Source: CAVVAE01 sp963746185
Lineage (GTDB): Bacteria > Actinomycetota > Actinomycetes > Propionibacteriales > Nocardioidaceae
Length of the DNA: 64,000 nucleotides
Reading direction: 5' to 3'
Assembly: GCA_963746185.1 (NCBI GenBank)
Contig: CAVVAE010000001.1
Coordinates: 496,001-560,000, forward strand
In this document: piece by piece, positions 1 to 9,716 of the stretch
Position numbering within the stretch: position 1 is the stretch's first letter
Layout of the letters: every line of letters begins with the position of its first letter
Program-made: the position numbers and the translations under genes
The notes under the pieces: generated by a model
Database searches by the model: none
Told to the model about the DNA's origin: nothing
The model's input: only the letters and a program-made list of their open reading frames with translations

Positions 1-592
1 GCGCCTGGTCCATCGTGCCGAGCAGGTCCTGGACGTGGTGGCCGTACTCGTGTGCCACGACGTACGCCTCGGCGAAGGCGCCGCCCTTGGCACCCAGTTC
101 GCCCTGGAGCATGTCGTCGAAGAACGTCAAGTCGAGGTAGACGAGCTGGTCGGCGGGGCAGTAGAACGGCCCCATCGCCGACGTGGCCTGACCACAACCG
201 CTGTCGGTGGTGCCGCTGAAGATGACCGTGTCGGCTTCGGCGTACTCCGTTCCCGCCTGCTCGGGCAAGGCGTCAGCCCAGTAGGCCTGGACGACGTTGG
301 CGAACAGGTTGATCCGGCACGCCTCGTCCTTGGTGGCGTCGGCCCCAGTGCGGCACTCCTCGAGTTCCTGCGCGGAGCCGGAGTCGGAGCTGCCGCCCAG
401 GTTCAGGCCACCACATTGCGAGGCGACGACCAGGACAATGATGACGAGGATCGTCACCCCGATGCCGCCGCTGGCCGGGAGGGGTAAGCCGCCACCACCA
501 CGGCCACCGGGCATCGGAACGCCCCGCGAGCGCTGTCCCCGGCGGTCGCGCACCTGGCTACGGTCGATCTTTGCCCTGGGGTTGAACTTCAT
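1..592 (-). CDS. Neutral zinc metallopeptidase (YpfJ-like), 3' end beyond window
   Basis: The reverse strand reads an open frame from an ATG at 592 to the window edge, about 197 residues, so the C-terminus is missing. The N-terminus is basic and glycine/proline rich, followed by one hydrophobic segment at about residues 42-57 (GVTILVIIVLVVAS), which suggests a membrane-anchored protein facing out of the cell. Near the edge lies VVAHEYGHHVQDLLGTMDQA, a HExxH zinc site typical of the YpfJ/KPN_02809 neutral zinc metallopeptidase family. Family members are about 290-300 residues, so roughly the last third is absent here. The substrate of the family is not well known. It diverges from the ABC-F gene, with 175 bp between the two starts in which I see no confident promoter. 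Confidence 0.85.
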   Translation of the reverse strand, partial: MKFNPRAKIDRSQVRDRRGQRSRGVPMPGGRGGGGLPLPASGGIGVTILVIIVLVVASQCGGLNLGGSSDSGSAQELEECRTGADATKDEACRINLFANVVQAYWADALPEQAGTEYAEADTVIFSGTTDSGCGQATSAMGPFYCPADQLVYLDLTFFDDMLQGELGAKGGAFAEAYVVAHEYGHHVQDLLGTMDQA

Positions 593-767
593 CGAACGCC
601 CTTCACTGAGCCGGTGCTGTCGTGGTCCGCCGGATAACTTGGTGCTTAGCCTCCTCAGGCGGCTGTAGCCTAGTCAGATCATGCCCTGAACCTCTCCGAG
701 TGGCACCCCTGACGCCCCGGACGTTCTCCTGCTCACATCCCTTTCCTGAAAGCGTTCTCGCTCGACC

Positions 768-2366
768 ATGATCACAGCACGCAACCTCCATATCCGCGTG
801 GGCGCCCGCGTCCTCGTCGATGATGCGAGCTTTCGGATCGGGCCGGGCGACAAGGTTGGCCTGGTCGGCCGCAACGGGGCGGGAAAGACGACGCTGACGA
901 GGATCCTCGCTGGCGAGGCCCAGCCGGCAAGTGGTGGTGTCACGCGCACCGGAGGGGTCGGCTATCTCCCGCAAGACCCGAGGACAGGCGACCTCGAGGT
1001 GCTCGCACGAGACCGGATCCTGTCTGCTCGCGGGATCGACGACGTCGTACGACGGCTGCGTCAGACGGAGCAGGAGATGGGCAGTGACGATCCCACGAAG
1101 CGCGACAAGGCGATGCGCCGTTACACGCAGGCTGACGCGGAGCTGCATGCCGCCGGTGGATTCTCTGCGGAAGCTGAGGCAGCGCAGATCGCCGCGAGCC
1201 TCGGTCTGCCCGATCGGGTGCTCGGCCAGCCCCTGCTGACGTTGTCGGGTGGCCAGCGGCGGCGCGTCGAGCTGGCGCGCATCTTGTTCTCCGGTGCTGA
1301 CACGTTGTTGTTGGACGAGCCGACGAACCACCTCGATGCTGACTCGATTGGCTGGTTGCGAGCGTTCCTCAAGGCGCACAAGGGCGGCCTGGTGGTCATC
1401 AGCCACGATGTGGCGCTGCTCGACGAGACCGTCACGAAGGTCTACCACCTCGACGCCAACCGGGCCGAGGTCGACTTCTACAACGTCGGGTGGAAGACGT
1501 ACCTCCAACAGCGTGAGACTGACGAGCGTCGCCGCAAGCGCGAACGCGCCAACGCCGAGAAGAAGGCCGGCGCCCTGATGGCCCAGGCCGACAAGATGCG
1601 CGCGAAAGCAACGAAGGCAACCGCTGCTCAGAACATGGCCAAACGCGCGGAGCGACTGCTGGGCGGCCTGGAGGCCGAGCGGCGGCACGACAAGATCGCC
1701 CACATCACGTTCCCCAAGCCGGCTCCTTGCGGCAAGACTCCTTTGATGGCCGAGGAGCTGTCCAAGTCCTACGGATCGTTGGAGGTGTTCACCGACGTCG
1801 ACCTGGCGATCGACAAGGGGAGTCGGGTCGTCATCCTCGGCCTCAACGGTGCGGGCAAAACCACGTTGCTGCGCATCCTCAGCGGCATCGACGCGTCCGA
1901 CACCGGCTCGGTTCTTCCTGGTCATGGCCTCAAACTCGGCTACTACGCCCAGGAGCACGAGACCTTGGACCTCGGGCGAACCGTGCTGGAGAACCTTCAG
2001 TCGTCGGCGCCACAGCTCAACCAGACCCAGGCGCGCGGTGTGCTGGGCGCCTTCTTGTTCTCCGGTGATGACGCGCAGAAGCCCGCTCGGGTCCTGTCGG
2101 GAGGGGAGAAGACGAGGTTGGCGTTGGCGACCCTCGTCGTATCGACGGCCAACGTGCTGCTGCTCGACGAGCCGACGAACAACCTCGATCCGGCCAGCCG
2201 TGAGGAGGTGCTCGGTGCGATCCGCACGTACGAAGGCGCCATCGTGCTTGTCACGCACGACGAGGGCGCCGTCGACGCGCTGCAGCCGGACCGCGTGCTG
2301 ATCCTTCCCGACGGCGTCGAAGACCTGTGGAATGCGGAGTACGCCGACCTGATCGCCCTGGCCTGA
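768..2366 (+). CDS. ABC-F family ATPase
   Basis: A 532-residue soluble protein with two ATP-binding cassettes and no membrane segments, which defines the ABC-F class. The first Walker A is GRNGAGKTT (about residues 34-42) with signature LSGGQRRR and Walker B LLLDEPTNHLD. The second is GLNGAGKTT (about 361-369) with signature LSGGEKTR and LLLDEPTNNLD. The inter-domain linker (about 235-300) is Lys/Arg/Ala rich and probably coiled, as in ribosome-associated ABC-F proteins. Family members act on the ribosome in translation control or antibiotic protection; which applies here cannot be told. The ATG is the natural start because the first cassette begins at residue 2. The gene stands alone, 139 bp before the next gene. 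Confidence 0.93.
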   Translation: MITARNLHIRVGARVLVDDASFRIGPGDKVGLVGRNGAGKTTLTRILAGEAQPASGGVTRTGGVGYLPQDPRTGDLEVLARDRILSARGIDDVVRRLRQTEQEMGSDDPTKRDKAMRRYTQADAELHAAGGFSAEAEAAQIAASLGLPDRVLGQPLLTLSGGQRRRVELARILFSGADTLLLDEPTNHLDADSIGWLRAFLKAHKGGLVVISHDVALLDETVTKVYHLDANRAEVDFYNVGWKTYLQQRETDERRRKRERANAEKKAGALMAQADKMRAKATKATAAQNMAKRAERLLGGLEAERRHDKIAHITFPKPAPCGKTPLMAEELSKSYGSLEVFTDVDLAIDKGSRVVILGLNGAGKTTLLRILSGIDASDTGSVLPGHGLKLGYYAQEHETLDLGRTVLENLQSSAPQLNQTQARGVLGAFLFSGDDAQKPARVLSGGEKTRLALATLVVSTANVLLLDEPTNNLDPASREEVLGAIRTYEGAIVLVTHDEGAVDALQPDRVLILPDGVEDLWNAEYADLIALA

Positions 2367-2504
2367 CGCTGCGGCTTGCGCTACGAACCCTTGCCAATGG
2401 GGTGGCCGTGTTCGACCATTGACATCCAGGGTGATCCTCACGAGCGCCGGGCATGGCACATCCCGCGCGCTGGCGCCTGAGGACATCCGCCGTGGGAGGC
2501 GTCG

Positions 2505-2969
2505 ATGGAACCTACAGCTGCGCCAGAGCAGGGTCTCTGGGAGGCATTGCGTCGTCGGCGCGCCGAGTTGCGTGAGTCGATGATCGCGCTGGAAATGGCG
2601 TTGGCCGCCCCTGCTCCCGGACGGCTGGGTGAGTGGGCCGATCGCGTCCACGTGGCCTTGGTCGAGCTGTCCGCCGACTTCCGCGAGCACATCGACATCA
2701 CGGAAGGTCCGGACGGGCTTTACCACGGCCTGCTCTCGACCGCGCCACGTCTCTCCAACGCGGTAGAGAGCCTCACGCGCGAACACGTGCAGATCGCTGA
2801 GGGGGTCAACAACCTGTTGACCTGGGTGAGCGAGCGGGAAGCCGACGAACAGATCGACAAGGTGCGTGATCTGGGGACGGCACTGCTCGGAAGGCTGGTA
2901 CTCCACCGGCAGCGCGGCTCCGATCTGGTCTATGAGGCCTACCTCGCCGACATCGGCGGCGAGACCTGA
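2505..2969 (+). CDS. Hemerythrin-like (HHE) helical protein
   Basis: A 154-residue, probably all-helical soluble protein. Histidines sit at helical spacing (VHVAL, REHID, YHGLL, EHVQI, LHRQRG) with nearby acidic residues, resembling the HHE cation-binding/hemerythrin-like fold, which binds a di-iron centre and senses or carries oxygen or nitric oxide. The match is by pattern only and the iron ligands are not all certain. A Shine-Dalgarno GGGAGG at 2493-2498 precedes the ATG at good spacing. The stop overlaps a possible CTG start of the downstream hydrolase (see that entry), suggesting an operon. The reading frame is well supported; the exact biochemical role is not. Confidence 0.65.
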   Translation: MEPTAAPEQGLWEALRRRRAELRESMIALEMALAAPAPGRLGEWADRVHVALVELSADFREHIDITEGPDGLYHGLLSTAPRLSNAVESLTREHVQIAEGVNNLLTWVSEREADEQIDKVRDLGTALLGRLVLHRQRGSDLVYEAYLADIGGET

Positions 2970-3724
2970 CGTCGTACGGTCCTGAAGGACGACAGATCTA
3001 CTACGAGGACACCGGCAACGGTGACCCCGTCCTGCTCATGCCTGGCTGGAGCGGAAGCATCATCGAGCTCAATCGGCTGCGCGCTGAGCTCGCTGGTGCG
3101 TTTCGGGTCGTCGCGGCGGATCTCCCGGGGTCCGGGCGGTCGCAACCGCAGCCTCGGCATTACAGCTCGACCTACTACCTGGACGACGCCCGGACGTTCC
3201 TCGGTCTGCTTGACGAACTCGAGATCGATGTTGCCCACCTTGTCGGCTTCAGCGACGGCGGTGAGGAAGCCCTCCTGATGGCGGCCCTCGAACCGACTCG
3301 CGCGCTTTCGGTCGTCACGTGGGGCGCCGCTGGCCAAATCGAGGCGTCGCCCGACATGCTCGATGCCCTCGAGCATTTGTTGGACGAGCCGATCGAACCG
3401 CTCAAGTCGTTAGCCGCCTACCTCGTCGAGGCGTACGGCGCCGACAACGCCCGGGTCATGGCGGCCAGCTGGGCGCAGGCGCTTCGGGCGATCGTCGACT
3501 CCGGCGGTGACATCAGCATCTCAAGGGCGAGTCAGGTCACGTGTCCTGCCTTGTTGATCGCGGGGACCTACGATTCTGTCTGCCCTCTGAGCCTGGTGCA
3601 CGAAATGGCCCGCGCCCTACCCAACGGTGAGTTTCTCGAGGCAACTGGGGCGGGTCACGACGTACACCAATCACACGCCGGCTGGTTGGTCCCGACCATC
3701 GTCGACTGGTTGGCGAACCACTAG
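2966..3724 (+). CDS. Alpha/beta hydrolase
   Basis: An alpha/beta hydrolase with nucleophile elbow GFSDGG, an acid loop AGTYDS and catalytic His in GAGHDVHQSH near the C-terminus; about 252 residues in all. The first in-frame ATG (3038) falls inside the first strand and would remove the typical GRQIYYEDTGNGDPVLL segment. No ATG, GTG or TTG lies between the upstream in-frame stop (2933-2935) and that segment. The only candidate is CTG at 2966, which overlaps the TGA of the preceding gene (2967-2969). I therefore extend the gene to 2966, as a CTG start or by translation reinitiation; a lost base is the other explanation. The substrate is unknown. Confidence 0.8.
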   Translation: MTSYGPEGRQIYYEDTGNGDPVLLMPGWSGSIIELNRLRAELAGAFRVVAADLPGSGRSQPQPRHYSSTYYLDDARTFLGLLDELEIDVAHLVGFSDGGEEALLMAALEPTRALSVVTWGAAGQIEASPDMLDALEHLLDEPIEPLKSLAAYLVEAYGADNARVMAASWAQALRAIVDSGGDISISRASQVTCPALLIAGTYDSVCPLSLVHEMARALPNGEFLEATGAGHDVHQSHAGWLVPTIVDWLANH

Positions 3725-3743
3725 GAGACCCTCACGGGGTTTC
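3725..3743 (+). terminator. Possible hairpin terminator after alpha/beta hydrolase
   Basis: Directly after the TAG stop, GAGACCC (3725-3731) pairs with GGGTTTC (3737-3743) across a five-base loop, with one G-T wobble. There is no clear T tract, so this is only a plausible terminator. Confidence 0.35.
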
Positions 3744-3874
3744 GGTGTTCGCGGCGGAATCGGGCGACGGCTGCCTTTAGCCCGATCGTTCAGTTAGGCA
3801 GAGGACGAGATTTCCCTTGTGGATAAGGGGAAACGGCGTCGATTCTGTCGGTGGACTTCGGTAGGATCGAACAC

Positions 3875-5248
3875 ATGTTCGACACGCAGATCGACACCCT
3901 CGACGCGGTTGCCACCTTGGGCGCTGTCGATGAAGCGCGGGCGGTGTCGGAGCGTGCCGAGGTGCGGATCCTGCAGGCCGCGCTGCATTGGGCGGATCTG
4001 CACGCCACGGTGGACGAGACGCAGGTCGCGTTGCCCGGGTGCGAACAACTCGTGCTGCTGGGTGGTGCCGGGACGCCGGAGGTGGCGGAGTTCGCGCCGG
4101 CTGAGCTCGGCGCGGTGTTGGCGATCTCACCCTTCGCTGCGTCGCGGCTGGTCGGCGGACGTACTGGACCTGCGGCACCGGCTCCCGCGGCTGTGGGCAC
4201 GGATGCTGGCTGGTGAGGTGAAGCCGTGGATCGGCCGCAAGAGCGCCGAGGCCACCCGGACCTTGTCCAAGGAGACGGTTGCGGTGGTGGACCGCCGGGT
4301 CGCGCCGTGGGCACACTCGGTGTCGTGGGGACGGCTGGAAGCGATCATCGACGCCGCCGTCATCGACGCCGACCCAGAAGCCGCCGCCCTGGCCGTCCAG
4401 CGCGCCGAGCAAGCGCAAGGGGTGTGGCTGCGGCCGTCCAACGACCATGGGATCAGGGACATCTACATCCGCACCGAGGCACCGGCGGCGATCTGGTTCG
4501 ACGCCTCCGTCGACCGGGTCGCCGACGGACTCGGTTTGTTGGGCGACACCGCCAGCAAAGACATTCGTCGGGCCAAAGCGGTCGGGATCTTGGCCCAGCC
4601 GCAGCAGGCGTTGGACCTGTATGCCGAGGTGGCGGCCAGATGCCTGCCAGGAAGGGTGGGGGCGGGGGGACTCGCGGCGCCGTCCAAGAGCGAAGCGAAG
4701 GCGCACGAGCCCGCCGGCACCAGCCGACCCCGAGTCGACACCGGGCCACCGGCCACGCTCTACGTGCACGTCTCCCAAGATGGGTTCAGCCGTGAGGACG
4801 GTGCTGGGGTGGCCCGGTTCGAAGGCGCCGGACCGATCACCCTCGACCAAGCCAAACGCTTCCTGCGCGACTGCGACGTCACGATCAACCGGTGATCGAC
4901 TTGGCCCACCAGACCCCGGTCGACGCTTATGAGGTCCCGGACCGGCTCCGCGACGCGGCATATCTACGCAGTCCTGTTGACGTGTTTCCCTACGCCACCA
5001 GCACCAGCCGCACACGCGACATCGACCACACCGTGCCCTACCGGCCACCCGACGAAGGTGGTCCACCGGGCCAAACCGGGTTAGCGAACCTGGGTCCGAT
5101 GGTCAGGTTCCACCACCGGATCAGGACCCACGGCCGATGGCAGGTCGTCCAACCGTTCAACGGCGTCTTCATCTGGCGATCACCACACGGCCGGATCTTC
5201 CTCGTCGACCACACCGGCACCAATCCAGCCACCAGCACCGCGGCCTGA
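3875..5248 (+). pseudogene. DUF222/13E12-type HNH endonuclease, disrupted by two frameshifts
   Basis: Three overlapping frames together spell one DUF222-HNH protein of about 455 residues, a multicopy family in actinobacteria (the 13E12 repeat proteins of mycobacteria). The first frame (from ATG 3875, or GTG 3851) gives the DUF222 N-terminus to LAISPFAASRLV. An extra base near 4157 moves the gene to the frame carrying ADVLDLRHRLPRLWARMLAG through RFLRDCDVTINR. A second shift near 4893 moves it to IDLAHQTPVDAYEVPD and the HNH region (RTRDIDHTVPY, LGPMVRFHHRIRT). The HNH residues survive but the chain is interrupted. The next three genes are damaged in the same way, so sequence error must be considered. 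Confidence 0.85.
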
Positions 5249-5342
5249 CTTGCGCGCGTGCTTGGTGAGAAGCCGACGAGCGCTCCTCAGCAACTGATGA
5301 CGCGTCGGCTGGTTGTCAGACCTAGGCAATAGGCTCGATGGC

Positions 5343-6141
5343 ATGACGGAGTTGTATGAAGACGTCGGGCTTCGGTTTGAGCTCACTGGACCGATCGCGA
5401 CCATCACCCTGTGCCGTCCCGAGGCGCGTAACGCCCAGTCGCCGCGGATGTGGGAGGCGCTCACCGAGATCGGCGACAGTCTCGGTCATGACGTCCGGGT
5501 CGCCGTCATCCGCGCCGAGGGTCCGTCGTTCAGCGCCGGCCTCGACACCGCCATGTTCACGCCTGACGGGATTCCTGGCGACACCTCGTTCGCCGAACTT
5601 GTCGATCTCGACGACCTGGCGCTGGGGGAGCAGATCTCCACGTTCCAAGAGGGGTTCAGCGTCTGGCGACGTCCCGATGTCATCAGCATTGCGGCGGTGC
5701 AAGGCCATGCGGTGGGCGCCGGATTCCAGCTCGCGCTCGCGTGTGACTTGCGCGTGTGCGCGGACGACGCCCGGTTCTCCATGCGCGAGACGTCGCTCGG
5801 CCTGGTGCCAGACCTCGGAGGCACCCAGTCGCTGGTCGAGGCCGTTGGTTATGCGCGTGCTCTCGAGATTTGCGTGACGGGCCGGTGGGTGGAGGCCAGC
5901 GAGGCGAGGGAGCTCGGCCTGGCGACAATCGTCGTACCGGCTGCGGAACTTGACGCCACAGTGGGCGATCTTGCAGAGGCGCTGACGGCGGCCGCCGCAT
6001 GGCGCCGTCACAGCGACGAAAGCCCTGCTCCGGACGGCCGATTCTCGCAACTACCACGACCAGCTGACAGCCGAGCGAACCACTCAGGTACGCCGCATGC
6101 GCGAGGTGGCAGCCCTGATGACCGGGAACAAGGACACCTGA
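5343..6141 (+). pseudogene. Enoyl-CoA hydratase/isomerase, C-terminal frameshift
   Basis: The frame from ATG 5343 encodes a crotonase-fold protein: oxyanion-hole segments GPSFSAGLD and GHAVGAGFQLALACDLR, then SLGLVPDLGGTQSL. Near 6000 the frame slips. The original frame runs on to 6152 with unrelated basic sequence, while the +1-shifted frame gives the expected crotonase tail (GAVTATKALLRTADSRNYHD through MTGNKDT) and stops at 6141. The intact protein would have about 265 residues, normal for the family. Substrate not known; likely acyl-CoA metabolism. A TTG at 5313 is an alternative start but is less likely. Part of a run of four damaged genes. Confidence 0.8.
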
Positions 6142-6162
6142 GGAGGCGTTGACCACACCACG

Positions 6163-8084
6163 ATGAGCATTGCTTCCAGCCCGTGGCGGATGATGCACCA
6201 GTTCTCCCGCGAGGACCCAACCAAGGAGCGCGGTGGACTCACCCCGGGTACGACGAGACGGGTGATGGCGTACGCCCGCCCTTACACGCGGCAAGTGGTC
6301 ATCTTCATGGTGCTGGTCGTCATCGACGCGATGCTCGTCGTGGCTTCGCCGCTCCTGTTCAAGAAGATCATCGACGACGGCGTAGCTCACGGGGACCGCG
6401 GCCTGGTCACCGTGCTCGCGCTGATCATCGCCGGGCTGGCCATCGGGGAGGCTATCCTCACGCTGGCGCAGCGGTGGTTCTCGTCCCGCATCGGCGAAGG
6501 TCTCATCTACGACCTACGCACGGAGGTCTTCGGGCACGTGCAGCGGATGCCGCTCGGCTTCTTCTCTCGCACCAACACCGGATCGCTCGTCTCTCGGCTC
6601 AACAGCGACGTGATCGGTGCTCAACGCGCGTTCACGTCGACACTGTCCGGCGTGGTCAGCAACATCATCAGTCTGATCCTGTTGGTCACGACGACCATGC
6701 TGATCCTCTCGTGGCAGATCACCCTGCTCGCGCTCGCGATCGTGCCGGTGTTCCTGCTTCCGGCGAAGTGGGCGGGCCGCAGGCTCTCCGCGCTGACACG
6801 CGAGCAGATGCAAACCAACGCGCTCCTTTCGGGCACGATGACCGAGCGGTTCAACGTCGGTGGCGCGATGCTGGTCAAGCTGTTCGGCCGACCCGTGCAG
6901 GAACAGCGAGAGTTCGCCGAACGTTCGGCGACGGTGCGCGATCTCGGTATCCAGATCGCGATGACGGGCCGGATCTTCTTCAGCGCGTTGACCCTGGTCG
7001 CAGCGCTTGCGACTGCCCTCGTCTTCGGCATCGGGGGACATCTGGCCATCAGCGGAACGTCGTCACGGTGGGGACCTTGATCGCGCTCGCTGCGTTGATG
7101 GGTCGGCTTTACGGACCGCTGACGTCGCTGGCCAACGTGCGGATCGACATCATGACCGCTCTCGTCTCGTTCGAGCGAGTCTTCGAGGTGCTCGATCTCG
7201 AGCCGATGATCAAGGATCGCGAGGGGGCAGTGTCGCTGGAGGGATCGCCGGCGACCGTCGAGCTTCCGCAACGTCAAATTCAGCTATCCGACCGCTGAGG
7301 AGGTCTCGCTTGCCAGCCTGGAGACCACCGCCCTTCCTGACGGGCGCGCCAGCGTCGAGGTCCTCCATGACGTGAGCTTCGAGGTCGGCGCTGGTCAGAT
7401 GGTCGCCCTCGTCGGGCCGTCTGGAGCGGGCAAGACCACTCTGACTCACCTGGTGGCCCGGCTGTACGACGCCTCGTCCGGCGCCGTCGTCGTCGGCGGA
7501 CACGACGTACGTGACGTCTGATCTTCGTCGCTGCACGACATGGTCGGCTACGTCACCCAGGACGCCCACATGTTCCACGACAGCATCCGAGCCAACCTGC
7601 AGTACGCACGACCTGACGCCACCGACGCCGAGGTGGAGGAAGCACTGCGCGCGGCTCAGATCTGGGGCCTGGTCGCGACCCTTCCCGACGGCCTCGACAC
7701 GGTGGTCGGCGATCGCGGCTACCGGCTCAGCGGAGGAGAGCGACAGCGGCTTGCCATCGCCCGGCTGCTACTCAAGGCACCCCACATCATCGTCCTCGAC
7801 GAGGCCACCGCCCACCTCGACAGCGAGTCTGAGGTCGCGGTGCAGCGGGCGCTCGACAACGCGCTGGCGGGCAGGACGTCCCTCGTGATCGCCCACCGGC
7901 TGTCCACTGTCCGCAACGCCGACCAGATCGTCGTCGTCGACGCCGGCCGCGTCGTCGAGACCGGCAGCCATACCGAGCTGCTCGCCGCGGAGGCTTGTAC
8001 GCCGACCTCTATCGCACCCAGTTCGCCGAGGGGTCTACGCCCGGTCGAGTCCCGAACACGAGGCAGCCGTCATCGCGATCCTGA
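6163..8084 (+). pseudogene. ABC exporter (membrane + ATPase fused), three frameshifts and one stop
   Basis: A fused ABC transporter half-molecule of about 640 residues: a transmembrane domain with several long hydrophobic helices (from MSIASSPWRMMHQFSREDP), then an ATPase with Walker A GPSGAGKTT, Q-loop VTQDAHMFHD, signature LSGGERQRL, Walker B IIVLDEATAHLD and switch AHRLSTVRN. The frame breaks near 7055 (one base missing after HLAISG), near 7263 (one extra base before FRNVKFSYP), by an in-frame TGA at 7519-7521 just before SSSLHDMVGYV, and near 7992 (one base missing before LYADLYRTQFAEG). The catalytic motifs themselves are intact, which suggests either very recent inactivation or sequencing error. 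Likely a lipid or drug exporter of the ABCB type. Confidence 0.85.
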
Positions 8085-8109
8085 GTGAGCCCTGCTGCAC
8101 AATGGCGTG

Positions 8110-8866
8110 ATGGATCTCGGACTGAAAGACCGTGTCTACATCGTCACCGGTGCGAGTCGTGGCCTCGGCAGGGCGACGGCTGAAGTGCTGGTCACCGAAG
8201 GCGCCAAAGTGGTGGTCTCGTCACGAAGCTCCGACAATGTCGCGGCCTCGGTCGGCGCTCTCGGCGAGGGGTCCGCCCACGGCGTGGTCGCGGACAATGC
8301 AGACCCGGCACGCCGGCGCGCTGATTTCGGCGGCGCGTGAACGTTTCGGCCGGATCGACGGAGCGCTGATCAGCGTCGGCGGACCGACAGCCGGGCTGGC
8401 GATGGAACGACCGAGGAGGAGTGGACGCAACGCGTTCAACACCGTCTTTCTCGGCGCCGCCCGGCTGGCGACGACGTTAGGCCGGGAACTCGGATCCGGC
8501 GGCACGTTGGTTTTCGTGCTCTCGACGTCGGTCAAGCAGCCGATCCCCGGCCTGGCGATCTCCAACGGACTCCGGCCCGGCTTGGCCATGTTTGCCAAGA
8601 ACCTCGCCGACGAGCTCGGGCCCTCCGGGATCCGGGTTAACGGACTGCTCCCTGGTCGCGTCGACACCGAGCGGGTTCGCGAGCTCGACGGGCTGGCCGA
8701 TGACCCGGAGGCGGCCAGGGAGGCATCCATTGCCGCGATCCCGCTGCGGCGCTACGGCAAACCTGAAGAGTTCGGGAGGGCGGCGGCGTTCCTGCTTTCG
8801 CCGGCCTCGGACTACATCACGGGCACGATGCTCCCCGTTGACGGCGGTCTCACCCGCTCTTTGTGA
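8110..8866 (+). pseudogene. Short-chain dehydrogenase/reductase, frameshifted
   Basis: The N-terminus (MDLGLKDRVYIVTGASRGLG) carries the NAD(P)-binding TGxxxGxG motif. Near 8308 the frame shifts so that ISAARERFGRIDGALISVGG continues in another frame through to MLPVDGGLTRSL and the stop. A second, self-correcting pair of shifts (near 8407 and 8432) replaces what should read TTEEEWTQ by RPRRSGRN. The usual YxxxK catalytic pair is not evident: the expected place reads ISNGLRPGLAMFAKN, so even the intact gene may be an atypical SDR. The start is ATG 8110 (GTG 8107 is adjacent). The last 17 bases overlap the convergent SURF1 gene. Confidence 0.75.
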
Positions 8867-9641
8867 CGTTGCGCTCCGGTCCTCGGCCCGTCTTCGGGTC
8901 TGAAGAGTTGGCGCCGCGCAACTGCTGCTGGTACTCCGCATAGCCGAAGTAGATCCAGAACCCGAACGCGAGAGCGGCGAAGAAGAACCACTGGACGCCG
9001 TAGAAGAAGTGCGGACCGCCGCTGAGATCGGGCGGGTCCGCGAGCTCTGGACTCGGCTGGACCGCTGGGTCTTCGCCGGTGAGGTCGACGAAGCCGTCGT
9101 ACACGTCGTACGGCAGCGACGGGCCGATCGCCTCCGACGAGATGCTTCGCACTGAGCCGTCGGACAGTTCCGTCTCGTTGCCCTCGTCGGCGTTGATGCG
9201 CACCCAGCCGGTGACCGTGACGTTGCCGCCCGGTGGCGCTGGTACGTCGGGTGCCGCGGCACCGTTGCCTTCGGTGGCGACCCAGCCTCGGTCGACGAGC
9301 AGAGCTGGGCCTTCCTGGGTGACGAGCGGGGTGACGACGTCGACACCGGGGGCGCCGTCGCGCGTCCGGTACAGCACCACAACCTGATGGTCAACGTCGT
9401 ACGTGCCAGTCGCCTCGACCACTCGCCACTCGTCATCATCGGCCGGCGGGTGTGTGACGCTCATCACGTCGTCGACGGGTGTGGGGTTTTCCGCCAGGTT
9501 CGCGCGCGTGACGATGTTGCCGTCGTGACGGGAGTGGTAACGGTGAAACTGCCAGAGACCGAGCTCGACACAGGCCACCCCGACCAGGATCACCACGAGC
9601 AGCAGGCCGAGCCAACGGCGGGAGAGCAGGAATCGGAACAC
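8850..9641 (-). CDS. SURF1 family protein (cytochrome oxidase assembly)
   Basis: A 263-residue membrane protein with the SURF1 layout: an N-terminal helix (WLGLLLVVILVGVACVELGL, about residues 8-27) followed by LWQFHRY, an extracytoplasmic domain with LLVDRGWV and VTVTGWVR, and a C-terminal helix (FFFAALAFGFWIYFGYAEY). In the family this assists maturation of haem-copper cytochrome c oxidase subunit I. I take GTG at 9641 as the start, a few residues before the first helix; TTG at 9653 is possible. It converges with the damaged SDR gene, overlapping it by 17 bases, and diverges from moaA. Confidence 0.85.
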   Translation of the reverse strand: MFRFLLSRRWLGLLLVVILVGVACVELGLWQFHRYHSRHDGNIVTRANLAENPTPVDDVMSVTHPPADDDEWRVVEATGTYDVDHQVVVLYRTRDGAPGVDVVTPLVTQEGPALLVDRGWVATEGNGAAAPDVPAPPGGNVTVTGWVRINADEGNETELSDGSVRSISSEAIGPSLPYDVYDGFVDLTGEDPAVQPSPELADPPDLSGGPHFFYGVQWFFFAALAFGFWIYFGYAEYQQQLRGANSSDPKTGRGPERNVTKSG

Positions 9642-9716
9642 AGCGTGGGCCAATGTAGCCCGCCTCACTCGGGGAGAGGGCGGCGGCAGGTCGGCTGCCC
9701 CCGTAGGCTGGGGTGC

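Noticed and set aside
603..2906. A 767-residue open frame on the reverse strand
   Set aside because: It is antisense to the well-supported ABC-F and hemerythrin-like genes, rich in Arg/His/Leu without motifs, and arises from GC-rich codon use.
3777..5066. A 429-residue reverse-strand open frame over the HNH pseudogene
   Set aside because: Low complexity, Pro/Arg rich and without a domain; the forward strand spells a recognisable DUF222/HNH protein.
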